Positions 1 through 6,230 of a stretch of DNA of 8,779 nucleotides are shown one piece after another. This DNA is from an uncultured Muribaculaceae bacterium (lineage in GTDB: Bacteria > Bacteroidota > Bacteroidia > Bacteroidales > Muribaculaceae). The DNA lies in NCBI GenBank assembly GCA_910586175.1, contig CAJUIJ010000097.1, positions 1-8,779 on the forward strand. Reading direction: 5' to 3'. A program made the position numbers and the translations under genes. How positions within the stretch are numbered: position 1 is the first letter of the stretch; each line of letters begins with the position of its first letter. The notes beneath the pieces are model-generated. The model worked only from the letters and a program-made list of their open reading frames with translations, was not told where the DNA came from and did not search any database.

Positions 1-81
1 TGTCGTCGCCGGAGGCTCCTCCCTCCCGGAGGCTTCGCGACGTTGCATTGCGAACCGGGGGTGAGGGGCCGCCGACGACCA
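1..81. repeat. GC-rich interspersed repeat element with terminal inverted repeats
   Basis: A GC-rich block with dense internal symmetry in an otherwise AT-rich setting. Bases 2-12 pair with 69-79 with one mismatch (GTCGTCG at 2-8 against CGACGAC at 73-79, then three more pairs), giving about 80 bp with imperfect terminal inverted repeats. Inside are a 9-bp direct repeat CCGGAGGCT (9-17 and 26-34) and a small hairpin TTCGC/GCGAA (34-38 with 50-54). The 13 bases 69-81 reappear as their exact reverse complement at 8767-8779, where the window ends. No reading frame is evident. It resembles a palindromic intergenic repeat or MITE-like element. Whether it is mobile, an RNA structure or a terminator cluster cannot be decided from one copy and a fragment. 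Confidence 0.6.
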
Positions 82-99
82 CTAAGGAAATCATGATGG

Positions 100-120
100 A
101 ACGCTGAAAGCGTTATTTTT
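100..120 (+). terminator. possible short intrinsic terminator (plus direction)
   Basis: AACGCT (100-105), loop GAA, AGCGTT (109-114), followed by ATTTTT on the plus strand. The 6-bp perfect stem plus five T residues has the shape of an intrinsic terminator for transcription entering from the left edge. It overlaps the stop codon (113-115) of the minus-strand gene. Read on the minus strand it has no T-run after the stem, so it is a weak candidate for ending that operon. Confidence 0.35.
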
Positions 121-2344
121 CGAGGATTAGGGTTGTCGAGGTTAAGTCGGTGGCTTTTTCTGTCAGTGACAACATGTCTTGCCAATCGGATGCCGGCATG
201 TTTATGTGTGGGAATTCAAGTGTCACGCTAACCGTCAATTTGCCGTGGGTTACTTCAGCTTTCGACACCAGGCTTCCTGCCTTGTTAGATAGCTCGGAGT
301 TGAGTTTGGCAAGTGATGTGGTGGAGAGGGTATAACCTTGCGGCAATTCGACGCTGACGTTTGTGATATTGAGTTGAGGGTAAGGAAGCAGAATGTTATC
401 ACCGGGCAGGCGATTGCGCTGCGAGGGGGTGATTTGGGGTAGCTTCGGAAGCAGGTTGCCGATGCCCAAGGTGAGATTTTGTCCGGCGCGTTTCACTATG
501 CCGTCCATGATATAGTCGGCAGCATATGAAATTGCGGCGGAGTCGGGGGAAAGACCAATGCCGCAGGCAAGAATCTCATAGTCCTTGAATTCTTTGGGTG
601 CGAAACCATGATAGTCGGTGGTCATCTTGCGTATGCGGTCGGATTGTTCTTTTGATTCATCAGCGTTTCGTTCGAGCCTCGCTTGCTTATCTTTCGATTT
701 TTCCTTGCGCAGCATCTGCGGATCGGCCACTATGCCATCTTGGTTGAGGTATTCAAGGTAGGCGTTCAGCAAGTTGTCGGATGTGAGTATAGGCCCGACC
801 GCATCTTTAGAGGCTCCGAAAGCATCGACCCTGCGGTTTATGTTCATGTCGGTGCCATCGATTGAGGCATTGATTGTTACGATGCGTCGGTTGTCGTATG
901 GGGAATTTAGTGGCACTGTGAAACGTCTGTTTTCCGAATTCCTCTCTTGTTTTGACAGCTTTTTATCATGTGTTAGCATCGCGTTCTGGCCTTGAAGGGA
1001 GGGAAGAATTTCTGAAGAGGTGTTGTAACCTCTGAAAGCGTTGGAAAAGAACTGCTTGGTGTCGGGCAGATATACGAAAAACCATATGTCCTTATAATTG
1101 ATGAGGCTGTCAATGGAGACATGGTTGCGCGAGGTTACGACACCCTTGCGGATGTTCTTGATGTCGGCATTGCGGAACGCGGCATCAAGCTCGTTGACAA
1201 AATCGCCCGGGTAATATCGGTATTTTCCCGTCATGTAGCTGAAAACAAGTAGATTGTAGATGTATTCGGCAGTTCGGGCTTGAGACCATTCCCCCTCCTT
1301 GTATTTTTTCTTCACCAATTTCATCGGGTTTCCTTTCACGTCAGACAGCTGCTTTTTCACTGAAAGCGTCATATCCGTAAAGTTCTCCAGTCGTGCCACG
1401 CCATTTGCGATTACAGTTGTTTCGGCATCCGGATTTGCCTGAATGCCATCTTTGCGGGCAAACTGTGGGGTATATTCGTCAAAACGGCGATTATATATGA
1501 TCATTTCAAGATGAGGAGACTGAATCTCCGAGCTATACAGCAATTGCGGTTCGGCATCGAGAGGCTCGGATATTTGGGTGGTGATGACAAAATCCTTGTC
1601 GGCATCCTGTGTCACCTTCAATCCGGGCGCTCCATTGCGCTGGCGGTATAGGGTGGTAAGGTCATCATCTATTTTGCATTTTACGGTGTGTGATAGCACA
1701 GGATAATCTTGCCTGAACATGATATCTATGGGTTCAGGTTGAATATTTTTCAAGGCCGTGTGGGTGAATAGGAAAATGTCGAGTTTGTCACCTATTTCCA
1801 GTCCGGGCACGGCAAGTTTCTGACGGTCGGCTTTGTTCTCCTTTTTCTGTTGCGACAGAATCACAAAGTCATCGGTCGGCACTTCAATGATAGTTCCGTC
1901 AGGCTTGATTATGCGCACTCCGAGCACATATTTGCGTTCATCCTTTTCTTGGAAAAACCAGTCGCTTGAACCGCTCTTCACGGGCATGTCATACTCTGAA
2001 AACTTCTCGAGCGCAGCCTTGTCGTTGATAAGAACGAGTTTGCGGTTGTAATCATCCATATTTATGAGAGCCACCTTTTTGAGAGGAATCAGTGAGGCAT
2101 TGCGGTCAAACCCTATGCCGGTCTTCTTTTTGGCAGAAATATCGGTATGTGCTGCCAAAACAACGGCAGATTCGTTGCGATACTTTTCTGGCACCTTAGG
2201 TGGATTTGAAAACTGAGGGAGCGAGTCAGCCCACACTTCGGCCCTGACGCGAGATGAATACTCTTTATAGTCTGACACCTTGTCGGCAATCGCATAGGCA
2301 GAGCAAAGGGCTGTCAGCATGAGTGTAATGATCAATTTGTTCAT
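113..2344 (-). CDS. DUF3857-type periplasmic protein with degenerate transglutaminase-like core
   Basis: A 743-residue exported protein. The start at 2344 is chosen because translation then opens with a classic signal peptide (MNKLIITLMLTALCSAYAIA); an in-frame ATG at 2389 would put 15 polar residues in front of it. Residues about 65-270 look like the DUF3857 beta-sandwich, with RIIKPDG near 144-150 and KLAVPGLEIGDKLDI near 176-190. Residues about 352-440 align by eye with a transglutaminase-like core, but the expected GDC-type nucleophile position reads PGDFVNELDAAF (379-390) with no cysteine; the only mature cysteines are C223 and C594. A charged Lys/Glu/Arg-rich segment (about 545-575) precedes a C-terminal beta-rich domain (about 655-743), as in other DUF3857/DUF3858 proteins. 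It lies 96 bp downstream of the transglutaminase-like gene on the same strand, so co-transcription is likely. Inference: a catalytically inactive binding or scaffold partner. Substrate unknown. Confidence 0.88.
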   Translation of the reverse strand: MNKLIITLMLTALCSAYAIADKVSDYKEYSSRVRAEVWADSLPQFSNPPKVPEKYRNESAVVLAAHTDISAKKKTGIGFDRNASLIPLKKVALINMDDYNRKLVLINDKAALEKFSEYDMPVKSGSSDWFFQEKDERKYVLGVRIIKPDGTIIEVPTDDFVILSQQKKENKADRQKLAVPGLEIGDKLDIFLFTHTALKNIQPEPIDIMFRQDYPVLSHTVKCKIDDDLTTLYRQRNGAPGLKVTQDADKDFVITTQISEPLDAEPQLLYSSEIQSPHLEMIIYNRRFDEYTPQFARKDGIQANPDAETTVIANGVARLENFTDMTLSVKKQLSDVKGNPMKLVKKKYKEGEWSQARTAEYIYNLLVFSYMTGKYRYYPGDFVNELDAAFRNADIKNIRKGVVTSRNHVSIDSLINYKDIWFFVYLPDTKQFFSNAFRGYNTSSEILPSLQGQNAMLTHDKKLSKQERNSENRRFTVPLNSPYDNRRIVTINASIDGTDMNINRRVDAFGASKDAVGPILTSDNLLNAYLEYLNQDGIVADPQMLRKEKSKDKQARLERNADESKEQSDRIRKMTTDYHGFAPKEFKDYEILACGIGLSPDSAAISYAADYIMDGIVKRAGQNLTLGIGNLLPKLPQITPSQRNRLPGDNILLPYPQLNITNVSVELPQGYTLSTTSLAKLNSELSNKAGSLVSKAEVTHGKLTVSVTLEFPHINMPASDWQDMLSLTEKATDLTSTTLILEK

Positions 2345-2404
2345 GAGTGATATGTTTTTAGGTTTGGTAGTTTTATAAGAGGTGATCATTCGTTGGTATA
2401 GTCA

Positions 2405-2440
2405 CGAATGTAATGTCGGTATTATCGTTTATTACATTTG
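2405..2440 (-). other. intercistronic stem-loop between the two DUF3857/transglutaminase genes
   Basis: AATGTAAT (2407-2414) is the exact reverse complement of ATTACATT (2431-2438). G-T and C-G pairs extend the stem to 11 bp (2405-2415 with 2430-2440) around a loop of about 14 bases. On the minus strand it begins directly after the TGA (2443-2441) of the upstream gene. No T-run follows, so it is more likely an mRNA processing, stability or partial-attenuation structure than a full terminator. It is AT-rich, so chance symmetry is possible. Confidence 0.35.
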
Positions 2441-4327
2441 TCAGTCAGCCAAGGAGAGCTCGATTTGGTTTTTTGCTGCATTTTCCCATTGCGACAAAGC
2501 CTTGTTCCAGTTGTCAATATCTTCGGTCATAATCATTGGATTTGTGATTTCCAAAACCTTGCACATTGTCACTATATGGGGACCCGGAGTTGAGAAAATA
2601 CAAGAAAAAGTGCCATTGGGAGTGGAGACTCTGAAATTTTCCGGCAAATGTGAAACTTTTATTCCTGACGGCAGATTAAGAAATGCCTGCCGCACAATTC
2701 TCCCGCGTGAGGGTAGGCGGTAGGGTGATTGCCGGTCATGATTGTCTATGCGGTCGAGCGAGATGCCGTTGTTTGCATTGAAGTCTACATAAACTGCTGT
2801 TTCAGTTTGTGTCACCGCTTCTGAATTTTCAATTGCCGCTTCAATTACCGCTTTGCCCTCCGGTGAGTTTAAGACTTTGCTGACAGACTCAATCGGAATG
2901 TGGCTGCTTCGCAGCGGCACAAGGTCTATGGCCATGTTCTCATCTACATATTTTTCTCCTTTCTCGTAGTATCGTGTGATGTACGCCTCCTTGAATTCTC
3001 CGCCCAAAGTGCGCGTGGCCACCCCGATGAGGCTGCTGAAATCTTGCGAAAGGGTATAATTGTAGCATACGGAGTCGGTGGCCGTGGCGGATGGTGTCAG
3101 ACGTGGCACATTAATAATGCTGCATTCCCCCTCACTCTCTTTAGGGAGAACTATAGCATCCTTGCCCTGGATAGCACCCGGAATATGTGTGGGCGGTATG
3201 TGGACATTGGTCGCATCGAGATATAGTGTGTCGCCGTTCTCCACTGTTACGCAAATGCTGTGGTCAGTGGCTGCGAGCGACGGCGTGCTTGAGATTGGAA
3301 ACGGAATGTTGTTGGTGCCAATCACTGCGGTGTGTGCATTGATGCCCTCATGTTGCAACAAGGTAGTTAGCAGTAAGGCCATTCCCTTGCAGTCGCCGTA
3401 GCGTTTGCGGAGCACTTCGGCCGGACGATCCGGACGATGGCCACTTTCTCCTTCCTCATAAGCCACATATCTGATGTTTTTCTGTACCCACGCATAAATT
3501 CGTTCTATCTTTTCTCTTGGTGTTATAGATGTTGGGGGACGTTCATATACGTCTTGTTTGAGAAATGAGTCAATGTCGGGTATCTCAGAATCGACACGGC
3601 TTATGTCGACATGCCAACGGCAAAGGTCATTGAGTGTCTGAAACCATCCCTTGACCAATATCACAGGTCGATACAGTAGTGGATTTGGGGTTCTGTATTC
3701 ATCTAAAGCGTTAATGGAGCCATCAAGATTGCTGACCTCGTATATATGCACTCTTGTGCCATCGTGGTAGACCTCCACGCTTCGCTTGATGTCGGGATTG
3801 TTGTCTGACGAAAAATTCAGTTCCTCAAGGGTGATGTGGGAATATTCGGGCGGAATAATGATGCGTATTTGCTTGTGCTTGGTGTAATAAAGGTCGCAAA
3901 GGTGAAGCATTGTGAAGAATGCTGGGTCGGTGACGGTGCGTTCGAAACTGACCTTTTTCTTCTTGCCCGGTTCTTGGAGATCAATGTCAAAATAGCATAC
4001 GCGGTTATCATCATGAAACACATTGCGGGAGGGTGCGCTTTCGTATCGAGGCTTCCCCTTGCCGGCAGCCTTGTTTAATTTTACTATGTCGTTATAGAAC
4101 ACAGCGGGCTGTATTTTCTCGCCATAGCGGGTTGCCTCATATGTGAGTTCCAGGGTGTTTTTCACAACGGCACGTTCGCTGCCTTTTGGAGCCACAAACT
4201 CCCATGTTTCAGTGCCGTCAACCAACACAACATTCGGATTGGAGTGAGCAGCAACCACGCCATATGCGATTGCCGCAATCAACACCAAAACGAGAAGTCT
4301 TAAATTTACAATTGTAATGTGTTTCAT
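2441..4327 (-). CDS. exported DUF3857/transglutaminase-like protein with intact Cys-His-Asp triad
   Basis: A 628-residue protein. The N-terminus is a signal peptide or anchor (basic start, hydrophobic residues 9-26, likely cleavage near VVAA|HS). Residues about 38-230 resemble DUF3857. Residues about 270-375 form a transglutaminase-like core (Transglut_core superfamily): helix REKIERIYAWVQKNIRY (271-287), then YGDCKGMALLL with nucleophile C313, DHSICV with H356, and YLDATN with D371. All three catalytic residues are present and in order. The C-terminal 200 residues are beta-rich and not assigned further. Family members act outside the cytoplasm as cysteine transamidases or proteases on peptides or proteins; the substrate here is unknown. 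It is first in a likely two-gene operon with the inactive relative downstream. The leader is AT-rich with no Shine-Dalgarno site, as usual for Bacteroidetes. Confidence 0.92.
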   Translation of the reverse strand: MKHITIVNLRLLVLVLIAAIAYGVVAAHSNPNVVLVDGTETWEFVAPKGSERAVVKNTLELTYEATRYGEKIQPAVFYNDIVKLNKAAGKGKPRYESAPSRNVFHDDNRVCYFDIDLQEPGKKKKVSFERTVTDPAFFTMLHLCDLYYTKHKQIRIIIPPEYSHITLEELNFSSDNNPDIKRSVEVYHDGTRVHIYEVSNLDGSINALDEYRTPNPLLYRPVILVKGWFQTLNDLCRWHVDISRVDSEIPDIDSFLKQDVYERPPTSITPREKIERIYAWVQKNIRYVAYEEGESGHRPDRPAEVLRKRYGDCKGMALLLTTLLQHEGINAHTAVIGTNNIPFPISSTPSLAATDHSICVTVENGDTLYLDATNVHIPPTHIPGAIQGKDAIVLPKESEGECSIINVPRLTPSATATDSVCYNYTLSQDFSSLIGVATRTLGGEFKEAYITRYYEKGEKYVDENMAIDLVPLRSSHIPIESVSKVLNSPEGKAVIEAAIENSEAVTQTETAVYVDFNANNGISLDRIDNHDRQSPYRLPSRGRIVRQAFLNLPSGIKVSHLPENFRVSTPNGTFSCIFSTPGPHIVTMCKVLEITNPMIMTEDIDNWNKALSQWENAAKNQIELSLAD

Positions 4328-4378
4328 TTATATAAAGTGTTTTATGAAACGGATTTGAGGGATGTATGCCTCATGTTG

Positions 4379-4386
4379 CAAATATA
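4379..4386 (-). promoter_or_regulatory. Bacteroidetes -7 box (TATATTTG) for the transglutaminase operon
   Basis: The minus strand reads TATATTTG, a full match to the Bacteroidetes TAnnTTTG -7 consensus, 51 bp upstream of the ATG at 4327. A convincing -33 TTTG partner is not visible; the nearest is a weak CTTTAG on the minus strand around 4410-4415. The 219-bp region 4328-4546 holds only this and the opposing promoter. Confidence 0.5.
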
Positions 4387-4499
4387 GCGAAAATTTTAGA
4401 TTTATATTACTAAAGTTGTAAAAAGAGCAGTTTTTATGAAAAAAGTTCATAATTATACTGCGAAAAATGATGTAATGTGAGAATAGTTGGCGCGACAGA

Positions 4500-4530
4500 T
4501 TGTTATTTTGATAAAAAGTTGTTAAATTTG
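4500..4530 (+). promoter_or_regulatory. Bacteroidetes-type promoter for the PD-(D/E)XK gene
   Basis: The -7 box TAAATTTG at 4523-4530 matches TAnnTTTG. A TTG at 4500-4502 lies 20 bp upstream, a reasonable spacing for the -33 TTTG element. The ATG is only 16 bp past the -7 box, so the predicted 5' leader is very short (about 10 nt) and has no Shine-Dalgarno site. Confidence 0.55.
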
Positions 4531-4546
4531 CATAAATAACAAAATT

Positions 4547-5437
4547 ATGGCCATAGATAACACATATATCCGTTTTGACTGGGCAATCAAGCACATGCTT
4601 CGCGATAAAGCCAACTTCGGGATTCTCGAAGGTTTCATATCTGTACTTCTCAATGAGGAAGTCAAGATTGTGGAGATACTGGAGAGCGAGTCAAATCAGG
4701 AAAGCTCGACTGACAAGTTCAATCGCGTTGACATTAAAGCTCGTAACAGTAAGGGGCATATCATCATAGTTGAGGTGCAGCTTACGCGTGAACTTTATTA
4801 CTTGCAGCGCATACTATACGGCACATGCAAGGCTATAACGGAACATATCAATATCGGGGAGAAATATGACCAAGTTAGCAAGGTGTATTCAATCAGCATA
4901 CTTTATTGCGATTTCGGTCAAGGTGATGATTATGTATATCATGGTGAGACGCGTTTCAAGGGTCTTCATACCGGCAACGACTTGCTTGTCAATATGAAAG
5001 AGAAGGGTGTTATAGTGCAGCATCTGCCAAAGGAGGTTTTCCCGGAGTACTATCTGCTGAGGGTAAACACCTATACCAGCATTCCGGTGACACCTCTTGA
5101 TGAATGGATGGAATATCTGAAGACCGGTAAAGTGAAAGAGGATACACGTACCCCTGGCTTGCAGCAAGTCAAGGAGAAGCTACGGTTGCTTAACATGACG
5201 CCCGGCGAACGGCAAGCCTATGATGCGCATATCGATGCAATAATGGTACAGAATGATGTGCTTGACACTGCCCGTGAAGAAGGACGTGAAGAAGGCCGTG
5301 AAGAAGGCCGTGAAGAAGGAAAATTGGAGATGTCCCTAAAAATGCTCAAGGAGGGAATGGATATAGAGATGGTGAGCCGTTTCTCCGGCCTGACGATTGA
5401 GGAACTTAATATGGCTCTCGGTCGAAACCTTGACTGA
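4547..5437 (+). CDS. Rpn/PDDEXK_2 family PD-(D/E)XK nuclease ('nuclease family transposase')
   Basis: A 296-residue cytoplasmic protein. The N-terminal RFDWAIKHML (9-18) matches the DxAFK-like opening of the Rpn/PDDEXK_2 family. The PD-(D/E)XK fold is seen as RVDI (D62) followed by IIIVEVQ (E76, Q78), the ExQ form typical of this family, then a YYLQRILYG helix (84-92) and the GEKYDQVSKVYSISIL strand region (104-119). Residues 243-258 are four exact REEG repeats in a charged helix. The C-terminus (about 264-293) has the short LKEGMDIEMVSRFSGLTIEEL helix-turn-helix-like tail common in these proteins. E. coli Rpn proteins are DNA endonucleases that promote RecA-independent recombination; despite the name 'transposase', no insertion-sequence ends are visible around this gene. 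It stands alone, divergent from the transglutaminase operon and convergent with the lipoprotein gene. The catalytic residues look intact, so activity is plausible but not shown. Confidence 0.92.
   Translation: MAIDNTYIRFDWAIKHMLRDKANFGILEGFISVLLNEEVKIVEILESESNQESSTDKFNRVDIKARNSKGHIIIVEVQLTRELYYLQRILYGTCKAITEHINIGEKYDQVSKVYSISILYCDFGQGDDYVYHGETRFKGLHTGNDLLVNMKEKGVIVQHLPKEVFPEYYLLRVNTYTSIPVTPLDEWMEYLKTGKVKEDTRTPGLQQVKEKLRLLNMTPGERQAYDAHIDAIMVQNDVLDTAREEGREEGREEGREEGKLEMSLKMLKEGMDIEMVSRFSGLTIEELNMALGRNLD
5273..5320 (+). repeat. 12-bp coding tandem repeat, four units (REEG x4)
   Basis: Four consecutive 12-bp units CGTGAAGAAGGM, differing only in the last base (A, C, C, A), encode Arg-Glu-Glu-Gly four times. 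The unit is a multiple of three, so copy-number change by slippage keeps the frame and lengthens or shortens the charged helix between the nuclease fold and the C-terminal tail. Confidence 0.95.
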
Positions 5438-5473
5438 GGTCTGCGGCTGAAATAGCACGGGTAAGCATAAATG

Positions 5474-5510
5474 CAGGAGGGTATGTCAAAATTAATGACA
5501 TACCCTCCTG
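5474..5510. terminator. strong bidirectional terminator-like hairpin between convergent genes
   Basis: CAGGAGGGTATGTCA (5474-5488) and its perfect reverse complement (5496-5510) form a 15-bp stem around a 7-base loop. It sits between the stop of the nuclease gene (5437) and the stop of the lipoprotein gene (5536), where a shared terminator is expected. The downstream T-tract is only moderate on the plus strand (TTGGTTTGAT) and weak on the minus strand. Confidence 0.75.
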
Positions 5511-5535
5511 TTGGTTTGATGTTGTGTGATGTTAA

Positions 5536-5964
5536 TCAGATTTCGTTCGGGCTGATTACGATGTCGACTGCCTTCTTTGAGGAGCTTCCTTTGTAGCGGT
5601 AGACTACGTTGATGTCTTTCTCCTTGCAATAGTCGAGAAGGCTTGCGAAGTCTTTGTTTGTCTTCAACTCGCTCTTGAGCTGTGCCAGGGAGTTCTGCTT
5701 GAGTTCTTCTTTGCTCTGCTCTATGAGGTCCATGTCGATGAAGTGCTCGTTGCACTTGATTTCATAGACCAGGGCATTGCCATCCAACGCGATTTTCTGC
5801 ATTGTGAACTCATTGCTTAGTTTCATAGGGAGCTGTGCGTTGAGTTCCTTGACGGCCTTTTCAAGGCGAGCCTCTTTGCTTGAACATGAGGAGAAGCCCT
5901 GAATAGAGAGGATAGAGACGAGCACCAGAAGAACAGGTGCAAAAATGGTTTTGAATTTTGACAT
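5536..5964 (-). CDS. small putative lipoprotein of unknown function
   Basis: A 142-residue protein with a type II signal peptide: basic MSKFK, hydrophobic stretch 7-20, then IQGFSSC with the predicted lipidated cysteine C27, followed by SSKEARLEK. The mature part is about 115 residues, charged, with two predicted helices (about 30-45 and 80-105) flanking short strands (EFTMQKIALDGNALVYEIK, 51-69; INVVYRYKG, 118-126). It probably sits in the cell envelope facing the periplasm. I recognise no catalytic motif. It is monocistronic: divergent from the LRR gene and separated from the convergent nuclease gene by a strong hairpin. Small lipoproteins of this general type are common in Bacteroidales and mostly unnamed; a function cannot be given. 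Confidence 0.88.
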   Translation of the reverse strand: MSKFKTIFAPVLLVLVSILSIQGFSSCSSKEARLEKAVKELNAQLPMKLSNEFTMQKIALDGNALVYEIKCNEHFIDMDLIEQSKEELKQNSLAQLKSELKTNKDFASLLDYCKEKDINVVYRYKGSSSKKAVDIVISPNEI

Positions 5965-5992
5965 AACTTAAAATTTAAAGTGAATTGAAATG

Positions 5993-6000
5993 CAAATATA
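5993..6000 (-). promoter_or_regulatory. Bacteroidetes -7 box (TATATTTG) for the lipoprotein gene
   Basis: The minus strand reads TATATTTG, matching TAnnTTTG, 28 bp upstream of the ATG at 5964. It is the same octamer as at 4379-4386, in the shared context GCAAATATA on the plus strand. No good -33 TTTG is visible about 20 bp further upstream. Confidence 0.45.
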
Positions 6001-6060
6001 ATCATTTCAAAACTATTTCGATGTTATAGTAGATAGATTTCATCTAAACAATTCAATCTT

Positions 6061-6080
6061 CTGCCGGGCCTCCCCGGTGG
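6061..6080. other. isolated GC-rich hairpin in the divergent intergenic region
   Basis: CCGGG (6064-6068) pairs with CCCGG (6073-6077) around a CCTC loop; two G-T pairs and a C-G pair extend the stem to 8 bp (6061-6063 with 6078-6080). It stands between the leftward promoter of the lipoprotein gene and the rightward promoter of the LRR gene, in AT-rich DNA, and neither gene needs a terminator there. It could be a protein-binding site, a repeat remnant or part of a small transcript. The remainder of 5965-6230 shows only the two promoters. Confidence 0.35.
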
Positions 6081-6172
6081 TTGGTTGGCTCGCTTATAAT
6101 GCCGGTAGTAGGGTTAAGTTATTGAAAGATAAGGATTGATAGCTGATGTATATATATTGTCTATATCGTGTA

Positions 6173-6205
6173 TTGGCGATTTTTTCTATGCAAGCATTAT
6201 CTTTG
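6173..6205 (+). promoter_or_regulatory. Bacteroidetes-type promoter for the BspA-like gene
   Basis: The -7 box TATCTTTG at 6198-6205 matches TAnnTTTG, with TTG at 6173-6175 some 22 bp upstream as a candidate -33 element. The ATG at 6231 lies 25 bp past the box. The box falls downstream of the ATG at 6168, which argues against that more upstream start. Confidence 0.6.
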
Positions 6206-6230
6206 CAGTTCGAATTTTTATTTCCTTTTT

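Noticed and set aside
100..114. Terminator for the minus-strand operon
   Set aside because: On the minus strand the stem is followed by CCATCATGA, not a T-run; the T-run is on the plus side. Kept only as a weak plus-direction candidate.
2433..2440. TACATTTG on the plus strand, a perfect TAnnTTTG match
   Set aside because: It would fire antisense into the transglutaminase-like gene, has no plus-strand gene behind it, and is explained by the right arm of the inverted repeat at 2405-2440. Such octamers are expected by chance in AT-rich DNA.
4328..4594. An 88-codon minus-strand frame over the intergenic region
   Set aside because: It is AT-rich, spans both divergent promoters and the start of the nuclease gene, and its translation is Phe/Asn/Ile/Tyr-rich as expected for non-coding AT-rich DNA.
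5273..5320. CRISPR-like short repeats
   Set aside because: The 12-bp units are contiguous without spacers and encode REEG in the frame of the nuclease gene.
6061..6080. Degenerate copy of the GC-rich element at 1-81
   Set aside because: Both contain GCCGG and CCTCC-type runs, but the likeness is short and needs gaps; base composition explains it as well.
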